Shown one piece after another: positions 26,168 to 35,056 of a DNA stretch of 64,000 bases. Numbering within the stretch: position 1 is the first letter of the stretch; each line of letters opens with the position of its first letter. The DNA lies in contig NZ_SRLQ01000014.1 of NCBI RefSeq assembly GCF_004745805.1, positions 1-64,000 on the forward strand, in the 5' to 3' direction. The DNA is from Mycolicibacterium sp. CH28 (lineage in GTDB: Bacteria; Actinomycetota; Actinomycetes; Mycobacteriales; Mycobacteriaceae). Under the pieces are notes generated by a model, which was not told the DNA's origin, searched no databases, and saw only the letters and a list, made by a program, of their open reading frames with translations. Made by a program: the position numbers and the translations under genes.

Positions 26168-27085
26168 CTAGCTGACCTCGGCAAATGTGGTCTTGAGCTC
26201 GCCGACGATGTCGTCCCACAAGGCCTCGGGGAGATCGTGGGCCATCCCGTCGTAGAGGGCCAGCCGGGCGTTGGGAATTGCCGAGGCGATCGAACGTCCA
26301 CCAGAGGGCCGCATCAGCTTGTCGGCGCGGCCATGGATGACGACGGTCGGCGCGCTGATCTGGCGGTCGTAACGCTTCAGGCTTCCGCTGCCCAGCACCG
26401 CACCGAAATGCCGTGCGATGCCCTGCGGATAGTGCGCCCGCTCATAGGACTCGATGGCATCGGCCCGCGCCTGCTCCTCGGATACCGGGTAGCCCGGGCT
26501 GCCGATGATCTTGCCCACCTTGATCGCGTTCTCGATGATCACCTCGCGCGGCGAGTTCGGCGACGGGCCGGTGATCAGTGACAGCAGCGCCCGCGGCGCC
26601 GGGGGAGGCAGCAACGCAGAGTTATTGGAGGAGAAGATGATTCCCAGCGCGTTCGTCCGCTGGCTATGCCGGGCCGCGAAGATCTGGGCGATCATCCCGC
26701 CCATCGACGCGCCGACCACATGTGCCCGATCGATCTCGAGGTGGTCCAACAACCCCGCGGCGTCGTCCGCCATGTCCTCGAGTGTGTAGACCGATTGGCT
26801 GGGCCGGCCAAGGAAGGACCGCGCCAGGTTGGGAACCAGCGCCCCGCCCGCGCGCCGGCCGTGCAGCTTGGACGACAACCCCACATCCCGGTTGTCGTAG
26901 CGGATCACCCGGTAGCCCTGGTCGACCAGCTTCTCGCAGAAGCCGTTGCGCCACAACAGAAGTTGTGCGCCCAATCCCATCACCAGCAACACCGGCGGGT
27001 CGCCGGGATTGCCCAGGTCCTCGTAGTAGATATCCAGGTCGTCGCCCTCCCAGGCGACTGGCGCGGTGCCCGTGCGGATGTCCAT
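26168..27085 (-). CDS. lipG: Alpha/beta-hydrolase LipG
   Basis: A 305-residue alpha/beta-hydrolase. The oxyanion region is LLVMGLGAQLLLW, the nucleophile Ser127 sits in GASMGGM, the acid is in HGRADKLMR and the His in GMAHDLPEALW. In M. tuberculosis LipG (Rv0646c) lies immediately beside the mmaA cluster and an ABC1 kinase, and the order is the same here. It is described as a phospholipase/thioesterase-type enzyme, so a role in mycolate precursor handling is possible. Its ATG overlaps the stop of the upstream kinase gene by one base (TGATG), so the pair is translationally coupled. There is no signal peptide. Confidence 0.88.
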   Translation of the reverse strand: MDIRTGTAPVAWEGDDLDIYYEDLGNPGDPPVLLVMGLGAQLLLWRNGFCEKLVDQGYRVIRYDNRDVGLSSKLHGRRAGGALVPNLARSFLGRPSQSVYTLEDMADDAAGLLDHLEIDRAHVVGASMGGMIAQIFAARHSQRTNALGIIFSSNNSALLPPPAPRALLSLITGPSPNSPREVIIENAIKVGKIIGSPGYPVSEEQARADAIESYERAHYPQGIARHFGAVLGSGSLKRYDRQISAPTVVIHGRADKLMRPSGGRSIASAIPNARLALYDGMAHDLPEALWDDIVGELKTTFAEVS

Positions 27086-28431
27086 CAGACCTCGACGTCG
27101 CTCTGGTGCTCGCGGCTGACCTCGACCATGAAGTTGGCGAAGTAGCCGGAGAACTGTGGATCGCTCATCATCTGCCAGTTCGGCGCCAGCAGCTTCATAT
27201 AACGCTCGACGTAGAGGAACTGCTTGCCGATCAGCACCAGCTCGCGCGGCAACTTGACGTCGTAAGCGTCGGCCAGCGTCGACAGCTGCTTGCCGATGTC
27301 GGCGTACGACATGTCGCCCAGGGTCTTCATCGTCAGCGGGGTGGCGAACGCCTCGAGGTCTTTGGCGGCCTGCGCTTCGGGTTTGACCGTTCCCACGGCA
27401 CCCAGCAGGACAACGATCTTGCCCGCGGCGGCGTGGTCCTTCTTGACCAGCAGGGCATAGATCAGCTCGCGGAGTAGCCAGCGGGTGCGCGGGTCGACGC
27501 GTCCCATGATCCCGAAGTCCAGGAACACGATGCGGCCGTCGTCGTCGACCAAGAGGTTGCCCGCGTGCAGATCGCCGTGGAACAGGCCGTGCCGAAGACC
27601 GCCCTCAAAAGTGGAGAACAGCAGCGCCTTGACCAGCTCGGTGCCGTCGAAGCCCTTCTTGCGGATTTCCTTGACATCGTCAATACGCACCCCGTGCACG
27701 CGTTCCATCGTCAACACCCGCTCGCCGGTGAACTCCCAGTGCACCTGCGGGACCCTGATGTTGCGGCCCAGCGCCGAGCTGTGCAGACCCGAGACCCACG
27801 CCTCCATCGACTGGGCCTCGATACGGAAGTCGAGTTCCTCGGCGAGATTGTCGGAGAAGTCGGCCACCACATCCTGCGCCGAGAGCCGGCGACCCAGTTT
27901 GGCCAGCTCGACGATCTGGGCGAATCGCTTGAGTATCTGCAGGTCGGCGGCGACTCGGCGGCGGATCCCGGGGCGCTGGATCTTGACGACGACGTCCTCG
28001 CCGGTGTGCAGCGTGGCGAAGTGAACCTGGGCGATCGACGCCGAGGCGAACGGCTCTTCCTCGAACGTGGCGAACAGCTCACCTGGAGTGGCGCCGAGTT
28101 CCTGCTTGAACAACCGGTGCACCTCCGCGGTGTCGGCCGGTGGAACCGAGTCGAGCAGACCGCGGAACTCGCGACTCAACGGCTCGCCGAACGCCCCCGG
28201 GCTGGAGGCGATGATCTGACCGAACTTGACGTAGGTGGGGCCCAGGTCAGCGAAGGCCTGCGGGATCTGCCGGATCACCTTGTCCTGCCAGCGGCCTCGG
28301 CCAGACAGGTTGGTCAGCACACGGCCGCCGGTGCGGGTGAGCTGCCACCCCGTCACGCCGATTCGGGCCGCCTCGACCGGCAGCGGAACGCGATCGAGCT
28401 TGGCTACTTCGCGGTGCTTGGTCGAACTCAT
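27085..28431 (-). CDS. ABC1/UbiB-type atypical kinase (Rv0647c-like)
   Basis: A 448-residue protein of the ABC1 (UbiB/ADCK) atypical kinase family. It has the KFGQIIASSPGAFG motif (the KxGQ helix unique to the family), the alanine-rich ASASIAQVH loop in place of a normal P-loop, VVVKIQRPGI with the invariant Lys, the catalytic HGDLHAGNLLV and the metal-binding FLDFGIMG. Members act in isoprenoid-quinone or lipid metabolism as ATPases; the mycobacterial substrate is not known. The ATG at 28429-28431 is used because GGAAAGA precedes it. It is the first gene of a two-gene operon with lipG, as in M. tuberculosis. Confidence 0.87.
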   Translation of the reverse strand: MSSTKHREVAKLDRVPLPVEAARIGVTGWQLTRTGGRVLTNLSGRGRWQDKVIRQIPQAFADLGPTYVKFGQIIASSPGAFGEPLSREFRGLLDSVPPADTAEVHRLFKQELGATPGELFATFEEEPFASASIAQVHFATLHTGEDVVVKIQRPGIRRRVAADLQILKRFAQIVELAKLGRRLSAQDVVADFSDNLAEELDFRIEAQSMEAWVSGLHSSALGRNIRVPQVHWEFTGERVLTMERVHGVRIDDVKEIRKKGFDGTELVKALLFSTFEGGLRHGLFHGDLHAGNLLVDDDGRIVFLDFGIMGRVDPRTRWLLRELIYALLVKKDHAAAGKIVVLLGAVGTVKPEAQAAKDLEAFATPLTMKTLGDMSYADIGKQLSTLADAYDVKLPRELVLIGKQFLYVERYMKLLAPNWQMMSDPQFSGYFANFMVEVSREHQSDVEV

Positions 28432-28526
28432 TCTTTCCAGTGTGCCAAACGCGCCGTCCATACCACCAATTTTGGGCTGGCGCAGCGACGCCGGTCACAG
28501 CCCGATGTTTGCCAGCGGGCCAGTAG

Positions 28527-29120
28527 TCACTTCGGGACCCACGGCGTCAGCCATGGCTGCGCAGCCATGTTTTCCGCTGCCGCAACCAATTCGTACATCG
28601 TGGCGCCGTCGATGCTTTCGCGAATGATGTCGGCATGCCCGGCATGCCGAGCCAGCTCGGTGATCAGGTGGCCCACCACCCAGCGCACCGACCAGGCCTC
28701 GACATCGGCGGGAAACCACGGCGCGTCCCGCGGCACCGGCACTGCGGCGTCGAGGTCGGCCGTTTCGACCAGCCGCAGCGTCGCGGCGTTCTGGGTATGA
28801 AATGCCTTCAGGAGCTGCGCAAGGGTCTCGTCGGGGCGCATCACGTATTGGTCCTGGTACTCCTGAATCCGCTCTTCGAACGGGCGGTCGTCGGGTGGTG
28901 GCGCCTGCGGGGCCGAGGCGATCCGTTCCGTCCAGCTGCGCTGGACCCCGGTGGCGTGTTTGACCAGCCCGCCGACCGACAACGCGCTGACCGTCGGGGT
29001 GGATCGGGCCTGCTCGTCGGTGAGGCCGTAGGCGACGGCGACGAATGCGCTCTGGTGGCAGGCCAGGAACTCGCGGAGAGCGTGGCGCTCGTCGCGGACG
29101 GGTGGGGTGAGGGTGGGCAT
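28527..29120 (-). CDS. DinB-like / mycothiol-dependent maleylpyruvate isomerase-type metal-binding protein
   Basis: A 197-residue four-helix-bundle protein of the DinB/DUF664 superfamily. The pattern GLVKHATGVQRSWTERI and the C-terminal VVGHLITELARHAGHADIIRESIDG supply the three His expected to bind a metal. Some relatives are thiol-dependent S-transferases or isomerases using mycothiol, which would suit this organism, but the reaction here is unknown. The ATG at 29118-29120 follows GAAAGGA. It is transcribed divergently from a WYL-domain regulator, with an inverted repeat between them, so it is a likely target of that regulator. Confidence 0.8.
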   Translation of the reverse strand: MPTLTPPVRDERHALREFLACHQSAFVAVAYGLTDEQARSTPTVSALSVGGLVKHATGVQRSWTERIASAPQAPPPDDRPFEERIQEYQDQYVMRPDETLAQLLKAFHTQNAATLRLVETADLDAAVPVPRDAPWFPADVEAWSVRWVVGHLITELARHAGHADIIRESIDGATMYELVAAAENMAAQPWLTPWVPK

Positions 29121-29174
29121 GAGGTCCTTTCGGGAGATAGGTCCGGTGGGCTGGAGCCATAAGGCTGGCACCCA

Positions 29175-29197
29175 CTGCGGACAGGTTGTGTCCGCAG
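29175..29197. promoter_or_regulatory. Perfect 9-bp inverted repeat, candidate operator for the WYL regulator
   Basis: CTGCGGACA (29175-29183) and TGTCCGCAG (29189-29197) are exact inverted copies around the spacer GGTTG. They lie 20 bases before the WYL regulator start and about 55 bases from the divergent DinB-like gene, where a binding protein could control both. Confidence 0.6.
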
Positions 29198-29216
29198 ACC
29201 GCGCGAGACTGTTCCC

Positions 29217-30170
29217 ATGGCGCAGACGACGAGCCGGGTGCTCCAGCTGCTCGGGTTACTCCAGTCCCGGCGGGTCTGGTCCGGTTCCGAGCTGGCTGAG
29301 CGGCTCGGCGTCACCACCCGCAGCGTGCGCCGCGATGTCGAGCGGCTACGCGACCTGGGCTACCCCGTCCACGCCAGCGCCGGGCACGGTGGCGGGTATC
29401 AGCTCGGTGCCGGGGCGGTCCTGCCGCCGTTGCTGCTCGACGCCGACGAGGCCGTCGCGGTGGCGGTGTGCCTGCGGCTGGCCGCCGGCGACAGCATCGC
29501 AGGGGTCGGCGAGTCGGCGTTGCGGGCACTCAGCAAGCTCGACCAGGTGATGCCGGCGCGACTGCGATCCCAGGTCGCGGCCGTCCACGACGCCACTGTC
29601 ACCCTGACACCGGCTGCGGAGTCGCCCGTCGACCCGGAGGTGTTGATGACGCTGGCGCGGGCCTGCCGCGACCGGGAGCACGTCACAGCTCGCTACGTCG
29701 ATCGCGCCGGCGCGCCGAGCAGCCGCCGACTCGAGTGCTATCAACTCGTCACCACCGGCCGTCGCTGGTATCTGCTGGCCTACGACCGCGATCGCGAAGA
29801 CTGGCGCAGCCTGCGGCTGGACCGGATGGCCGATGTCCAGGCCCGGGGTACCACCTTCACCGCACGACCGGCGCCTGACGCCGCCGACTACATCGGCCGG
29901 GCCATCACCGCCTCGCCCTACCGTCACGTCGCCCGGGTTCGCTATCTTTCGTCGAAAGATGTTCTCGCTCAGTATTTCTTGCCCACTGTGGCGACCGTCG
30001 AGGCGGATGGTCCCGATGCGTGCATCGTGATTGCCGGTGCCGACGACCCACACCAGCTCGTGCTGCATCTGGCGACTCCGGGCATCGAATTCGAGGTACT
30101 CGAACCCGCGGCGGTCGCCGACGCCGCGGTCGCGATGGCCGCATTGCTGAGCGGTTCGATCAGGCGGTGA
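29217..30170 (+). CDS. HTH/WYL-domain transcriptional regulator
   Basis: A 317-residue regulator. The N-terminal winged helix (about 1-60, RVLQLLGLLQSRRVWSGSEL then LGVTTRSVRRDVERLRDLG) is of the HTH_11/DeoR-like class. A WYL domain (about 135-230, with RRLECYQLVTTGRRWYLLAYD) and a C-terminal WCX extension follow. WYL domains bind nucleic acid or other negatively charged ligands and are common in actinobacteria. The gene is divergent from the DinB-like gene and probably controls it and itself through the inverted repeat between them. It ends directly before the mannosidase gene, though that gene appears to have its own promoter inside the junction. Confidence 0.88.
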   Translation: MAQTTSRVLQLLGLLQSRRVWSGSELAERLGVTTRSVRRDVERLRDLGYPVHASAGHGGGYQLGAGAVLPPLLLDADEAVAVAVCLRLAAGDSIAGVGESALRALSKLDQVMPARLRSQVAAVHDATVTLTPAAESPVDPEVLMTLARACRDREHVTARYVDRAGAPSSRRLECYQLVTTGRRWYLLAYDRDREDWRSLRLDRMADVQARGTTFTARPAPDAADYIGRAITASPYRHVARVRYLSSKDVLAQYFLPTVATVEADGPDACIVIAGADDPHQLVLHLATPGIEFEVLEPAAVADAAVAMAALLSGSIRR

Positions 30171-30218
30171 TTGCCCGTCATCATCGCCGTGTCGCTCCGC
30201 TGGGCCATGGCTGGGCCG

Positions 30219-30224
30219 TACATT
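30219..30224 (+). promoter_or_regulatory. Candidate -10 element for a leaderless mannosidase mRNA
   Basis: TACATT fits the TANNNT -10 pattern and ends six bases before the GTG at 30231, the usual distance from a -10 element to the transcription start. No ribosome site is found before any of the candidate starts, which supports a leaderless message. Confidence 0.45.
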
Positions 30225-30230
30225 GCTCGC

Positions 30231-33200
30231 GTGCGTGTGACCTCCGCGGAGTCGACGGAACTGTTCGTCGGGCCGCCCGACGCGCCGCTGCAGCTGGTAC
30301 GGGTCGGCCACAGCGAGGCCACCGGATCCGAGGTCGTCGCCGTCCTGGGCGACGGGCTGGAGTCCGAGGACACCGCGGTGCGCCCGGGCGACGGGGCCGT
30401 CGAGATTGCGGTACGGGTCGCGCGCCAGGTCGTCGGTCAGCGCCGCACGGCGCGGGTGGTGGCCGGCGCCGAGTTCCCCTTCGAGTTCACCGTCGCCGAG
30501 CCGGGCTGGTCGATGTACATGATCAGCCACTTCCATTACGACCCGGTCTGGTGGAACACCCAGGGCGCCTACACCAGCCTGTGGACCGAGAACCCGCCCG
30601 GCCGGGCCCGGCAGAACAACGGTTTCGCCCTGGTGGCCGCCCACCTCGACATGGCGCGCCGCGATCAGGACTACAAGTTCGTGCTCGCCGAAGTCGACTA
30701 TCTCAAGCCCTATTTCGACACCCACCCCGAAGACCGGGCCGATCTGCGCAGGCTGATCGCCGACGGCCGGGTGGAGGTGATGGGCGGAACCTACAACGAG
30801 CCCAACACCAACCTGGTCGGCGCCGAGACGGCGATCCGCAACTTCGTGCACGGCATCGGCTACCAGCGCGACGTGCTGGGCGCCGATCCGGCCACCGCCT
30901 GGCAGCTCGACGTGTTCGGCCACGACCCGCAGTTCCCCGGCATGGCTGTCGACGCCGGCCTGACGTCGAGTTCCTGGGCTCGCGGTCCGCATCATCAGTG
31001 GGGGCCGATGGCCGCCAAAGACGGGCAGGCCGGTGACCCGAGGCGGATGCAGTTCCGCAGCGAATTCGAGTGGATTGCGCCATCGGGCCTGGGGCTGCTG
31101 ACTCACTACATGCCGGCGCACTACTCGGCGGGCTGGTGGATGGATTCTGCGGTGTCACTGGCCGAGGCTGAGCGGGCGACCTTCGAACTGTTCACCGCGC
31201 TGAAAGCGGTGGCGCTGACTCGCAACGTGCTGCTGCCGGTCGGTACCGACTACACCCCACCCAACACCTGGGTCACCGAGATCCACCGGGACTGGAACTC
31301 CCGCTACACCTGGCCGCGATTCGTCTGCGCGCTGCCATCGGAGTTCTTTGCCGCCGTGCGCGCGGAATCGTCCGAACGAGGACTGACACCCTCGCCGCAG
31401 ACCCGCGACATGAACCCGATCTACACCGGCAAGGACGTCTCCTACATCGACACCAAACAGGCCAACCGCGCCGCCGAGGACGCGGTGCTGGGAGCCGAGC
31501 GGTTCGCGGTGTTCGCGGCGCTACTCTCAGGGGCGCGCTACCCGGAGGCCGCGCTGGCCAAAGCATGGGTGCAGCTGGCCTACGGAGCCCACCACGACGG
31601 CATCACCGGCTCGGAGTCCGATCAGGTCTACCTCGACCTGCTGACCGGCTGGCGTGACGCGTGGGAACTCGGCCGCACCGCACGGTCCGCCTCGCTGCAC
31701 CTGCTCTCACGGGCGGTGGCCACTGGTCCCGAGACGATCGTCGTGTGGAACCCCTTGGGGCACAATCGAACCGACATCGTTACTGCGGCGCTGCAGACGC
31801 CCGTCGGCCCGGGCGTGACGGTGGTGGACGCCGCCGGCCGATCGATTCCCGCGGTTGTCTCCGGCGACGGCCACCAGGTGAGCTGGCGGGCCGCCGACGT
31901 CGGCTCCCTGGGCTGGCGCAGCTACCGGCTGATCCCGACGGGCGCAACCAACAAGGCCACCGGATGGCAGCCGGTCGACGGGGTCCAGATAGCCAACGAA
32001 CACCACCGGCTGCGCGTGGACCCCACGCGGGGCGGTGGGGTGGTGTCGCTGGTCGAGCTGGCCGCCGATCGCGAACTGATCGCGCAGGGCCGTGTCGGCA
32101 ACGAGCTCGCCGTCTACGACGAGTACTCCGCGCACCCGCAGGCGGGGGAGGGGCCGTGGCATCTGCTGCCCGCCGGGCCGGTGCGGTGTTCCTCTGCCGC
32201 CGAAGCGGATTCCGTGCAGGCCTATCGTTGCCCGCTCGGTGAGCGCCTCGTCGTGCGCGGCCGGATCGGTGAGGTGCTGCGCTACACCCAGGTGCTGACA
32301 CTGTGGCACGGCATCGACCGGGTGGACACCAGCACCACCATCGACGAGTTCACCGGCGCCGACCAGCTGGTCCGGCTGCGCTGGCCATGCCCGGTACCCG
32401 GCGCCCTGCCGGTCAGCGAGGTCGGCGACGCCGTCATCGGCCGCGGGTTCGGGCTGCTGCACGACCACGATTCCGGTGCCGATCTCGCCGTCGACTCCGC
32501 GAAACACCCATGGACACTCGATAATCCGGCCCACGGCTGGTTCGGGCTGTCCTCGGCCGCGCGGGTCCGCGTCGGTGATGGTTGCCGCGCGATATCGGTT
32601 GCCGAGGTCGTGGTTCCGGCCGAGGACACAGCGTGGGCCCGTGACCTGATGGTCGCGTTGGTACGGGCCGGGGTCACCGCCACCTGCGGCAGCGCGGCCC
32701 AGCCCCGCTACGGCCACCTCGAGGTCGACTCCAACCTCCCCGACGCACGGATCGCGCTCGGCGGCCCCGACGACAACGCCTTCACCGCCGACGTGCTCGC
32801 GGCGGCAGGCCACACCTACGCCCTCGAGCTGCATCGCCAGCTCTCGGCCACCGGGCAGGCACGGGTGTGGGTGCCCGCCGTCGAACCGCTGGATCGGGTG
32901 TGGCGTCCCGACGCCGACCTCCGCGACATCCGCGCCCTGCCAGTCCTCATCATCGCCGGGCACTGGGCGGGCGGGCTGGCCGACGCCATCACGGCCCTCG
33001 TCGACGATCTCGACGATGCCCAGATCGAGGTCACCCAGGACGCCCCCGCCTGCCTGGAGCAGTTCGAATCCCGCACGGTAGCCCTGTTGAACCGCGGTGT
33101 TCCCGGCTTCGCCATCGAACCCGACCAGACCCTGCACAGTTCCCTCATGCGCTCATGCACGGGCTGGCCGTCCGGGGTATGGATCGACCCGCCGCAACGT

Positions 33201-34436
33201 AAGGCGCCCGACGACTCCAGTTTTCAGCTGCAGCACTGGACGCACACCTTCGACTTCGCGTTGGTGAGCACCCCGGGAGACTGGCGAACGGGCGAAATAT
33301 CGACGCGCAGTGCTGAATTCAACCATCCGATGCTATGCGTCGTCGCCGCCGACGGAGCCGGAACGCTGCCTGCCGACGGGACGCTACTCACGGTCGAACC
33401 CGCCGGCGCGGTCCAGCTGGCGGCCCTCAAGATCGGCGGCAACCCCACCGCAACCGGCAGCTCGGCGCCCGCCGATCCCGAGGACGTGACGATCCGTCTG
33501 GTCGAAACCCGTGGTGGCGCAGCCGATGTCAGCATCACCTGCGGTGTCGGCAGGGTATCGGCGGTGGTGTCGGCCGACCTGCTGGAGACAGCGCGCAGCG
33601 ATGGCGAACCCCCGCTGCGGATGCATGGCTACCAGATCGCCACCCTGCTGGCCCGACTGGATGTGCCCACCGTTCTCGATGCTGGCGGCACGGCCCTGGC
33701 ACCCGACAGCGAGGACGCCCAACCGCTCTACGCCCGGTACTGGCTGCACAATCGGGGACCGGCCCCGCTCGGCGGGCTACCCGCCGTCGCCCATCTGCAT
33801 CCCGAAACCGTCACCGCCGAGCCGGGGGAGCGGGTGCGGCTGCGGCTGACCGCGGCCAGCGACTGCAGCGACGCGACACTGACTGGCACCGTACGGCTGC
33901 GCGGCCCCCGCGGCTGGACCACCGGACCCGGCGAGCTGGCATTCGAACTACCGACCGGCCACCACCGCGAGGCCGACATCGTCGTCACCGTCCCGGCCGA
34001 CGCGGCACCCGGCGACTATCCGGTACGAGCCCAACTCACGCTGGCCGGGGACGTGCCGCCGGCCTGGCGGCAGACCGTCGAGGACATCTGCGTCGTGTCG
34101 GTCGGGACCCCCGGCGAACGGCTGGTGCGGCTGGTCACCGAACCGTCCGATGTCGTGGTCGCCGCCGGCGACCGCGCCCGGCTGGCCGTCACCGTCGGCA
34201 GCGACGCCTTCGCCGACCTTGCGTTGGAGGCACACCTCATCAGCCCATGGGGCACCTGGGAGTGGGCAGGGCCGGCGGCGTGCGGGGCGGTGCTGCGGGC
34301 CCGGTCCACCGTCGAAGTGGCCTTCGACATCGCCCCGCCGCCGTGGGCGTCGCCGGGCCGGTGGTGGGCGCTGATCCGGATTGGCTGCGCGGGTCGGCTG
34401 CTGTACTCCCCGACCGTGGCGGTGACGGTCCGATGA
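30231..34436 (+). CDS. GH38-family alpha-mannosidase (Rv0648-like)
   Basis: A 1401-residue glycoside hydrolase. The GH38 catalytic domain is N-terminal, with the zinc ligands His102 and Asp104 in HFHYDPVWWN, the catalytic nucleophile Asp227 in WQLDVFGHDPQ, and a zinc His in YGAHHDGITGSESD. Long beta-sandwich domains follow up to the C-terminus, including an NEW3-like stretch (about 1210-1290, with GDYPVRAQLTL). It should release alpha-linked mannose from glycans or lipids. There is no signal peptide, so it is probably cytosolic. Two other in-frame starts exist (TTG 30171, directly after the preceding stop, and ATG 30207); the GTG is preferred because of the -10 element. It overlaps the next gene by four bases (ATGA). 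Confidence 0.85.
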   Translation: MRVTSAESTELFVGPPDAPLQLVRVGHSEATGSEVVAVLGDGLESEDTAVRPGDGAVEIAVRVARQVVGQRRTARVVAGAEFPFEFTVAEPGWSMYMISHFHYDPVWWNTQGAYTSLWTENPPGRARQNNGFALVAAHLDMARRDQDYKFVLAEVDYLKPYFDTHPEDRADLRRLIADGRVEVMGGTYNEPNTNLVGAETAIRNFVHGIGYQRDVLGADPATAWQLDVFGHDPQFPGMAVDAGLTSSSWARGPHHQWGPMAAKDGQAGDPRRMQFRSEFEWIAPSGLGLLTHYMPAHYSAGWWMDSAVSLAEAERATFELFTALKAVALTRNVLLPVGTDYTPPNTWVTEIHRDWNSRYTWPRFVCALPSEFFAAVRAESSERGLTPSPQTRDMNPIYTGKDVSYIDTKQANRAAEDAVLGAERFAVFAALLSGARYPEAALAKAWVQLAYGAHHDGITGSESDQVYLDLLTGWRDAWELGRTARSASLHLLSRAVATGPETIVVWNPLGHNRTDIVTAALQTPVGPGVTVVDAAGRSIPAVVSGDGHQVSWRAADVGSLGWRSYRLIPTGATNKATGWQPVDGVQIANEHHRLRVDPTRGGGVVSLVELAADRELIAQGRVGNELAVYDEYSAHPQAGEGPWHLLPAGPVRCSSAAEADSVQAYRCPLGERLVVRGRIGEVLRYTQVLTLWHGIDRVDTSTTIDEFTGADQLVRLRWPCPVPGALPVSEVGDAVIGRGFGLLHDHDSGADLAVDSAKHPWTLDNPAHGWFGLSSAARVRVGDGCRAISVAEVVVPAEDTAWARDLMVALVRAGVTATCGSAAQPRYGHLEVDSNLPDARIALGGPDDNAFTADVLAAAGHTYALELHRQLSATGQARVWVPAVEPLDRVWRPDADLRDIRALPVLIIAGHWAGGLADAITALVDDLDDAQIEVTQDAPACLEQFESRTVALLNRGVPGFAIEPDQTLHSSLMRSCTGWPSGVWIDPPQRKAPDDSSFQLQHWTHTFDFALVSTPGDWRTGEISTRSAEFNHPMLCVVAADGAGTLPADGTLLTVEPAGAVQLAALKIGGNPTATGSSAPADPEDVTIRLVETRGGAADVSITCGVGRVSAVVSADLLETARSDGEPPLRMHGYQIATLLARLDVPTVLDAGGTALAPDSEDAQPLYARYWLHNRGPAPLGGLPAVAHLHPETVTAEPGERVRLRLTAASDCSDATLTGTVRLRGPRGWTTGPGELAFELPTGHHREADIVVTVPADAAPGDYPVRAQLTLAGDVPPAWRQTVEDICVVSVGTPGERLVRLVTEPSDVVVAAGDRARLAVTVGSDAFADLALEAHLISPWGTWEWAGPAACGAVLRARSTVEVAFDIAPPPWASPGRWWALIRIGCAGRLLYSPTVAVTVR

Positions 34437-35056
34437 GTCTGGCCGCCACCGTCGCCGGGGTGGGAGTCGGCGTCGACGAGGTCGACGCCCGCGAGGCAGC
34501 CCTGCGGGCCACGCCCCAGGTCGTCGCGCTGCCCCGGCCCGGCACCAGCGAAGGGCGGCAACTGCGCCGATGGCTGACGCAGCTGGTGGTCACCGAACGC
34601 GTGATCGCGCGCGAGGCCGCGATGCTCGGAGTCGCCGTCACGCCCGCCACCCCCGGCGAACAGGACCTGCTACCCGACCCGACCGCACGCCTCGAAATCG
34701 GCAGTGTCGCCGCCGCGGTGCTGACCGACCCGGTCGCACGTGCGGTGTTCGCCCACGTCACCCGGGACATCGACGTCGACGAGGAGATCGTCGCCGCGTA
34801 CCACGCCCGCAATCCACGCCGGTTTCAACGCTTCGGCACTGGTGCCGGAGGAGCTTGCGCCGTCGGCTGGCGGATCGGCTCCACACCGGATCTTGCCGAG
34901 GCGCGGCCGTTGATCGCCGCCCACCTGCGCGGCTCGGCGCGCCGACGTGGCTTCCGGATATGGCTCGACCAGCGCCGCGCCGACCTCGTCTGGCTGGCGC
35001 CGGGCTACGAGCACCCCGGTGACCCGCGTCAACCCGACAACACCCACCAACACTGA
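34433..35056 (+). CDS. Conserved protein at the fabD2 (Rv0649) position, function unclear
   Basis: A 207-residue protein. The M. tuberculosis gene at the same place is annotated fabD2, possible malonyl-CoA:ACP transacylase, but no GHSLG-type serine motif or catalytic His is visible here. The sequence instead contains helices such as LTQLVVTERVIAREAAMLGV and DIDVDEEIVAAYHARNP, which look like the chaperone-like domain of SurA/PpiC-type proteins; that resemblance is my impression only. It is locked between the mannosidase (4-base overlap) and the ROK kinase (1-base overlap), so it is made with them. I would not assign an activity. Confidence 0.7.
   Translation: MSLAATVAGVGVGVDEVDAREAALRATPQVVALPRPGTSEGRQLRRWLTQLVVTERVIAREAAMLGVAVTPATPGEQDLLPDPTARLEIGSVAAAVLTDPVARAVFAHVTRDIDVDEEIVAAYHARNPRRFQRFGTGAGGACAVGWRIGSTPDLAEARPLIAAHLRGSARRRGFRIWLDQRRADLVWLAPGYEHPGDPRQPDNTHQH

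Noticed and set aside
29346..31121. A 591-codon minus-strand frame opposite the WYL regulator and mannosidase
   Set aside because: Shadow frame spanning two real genes, without domains.
33335..34432. A 5' extension of the gene at 34433 into the mannosidase
   Set aside because: Arg-rich out-of-frame reading of the mannosidase; the ATGA overlap at 34433 gives a clean start.
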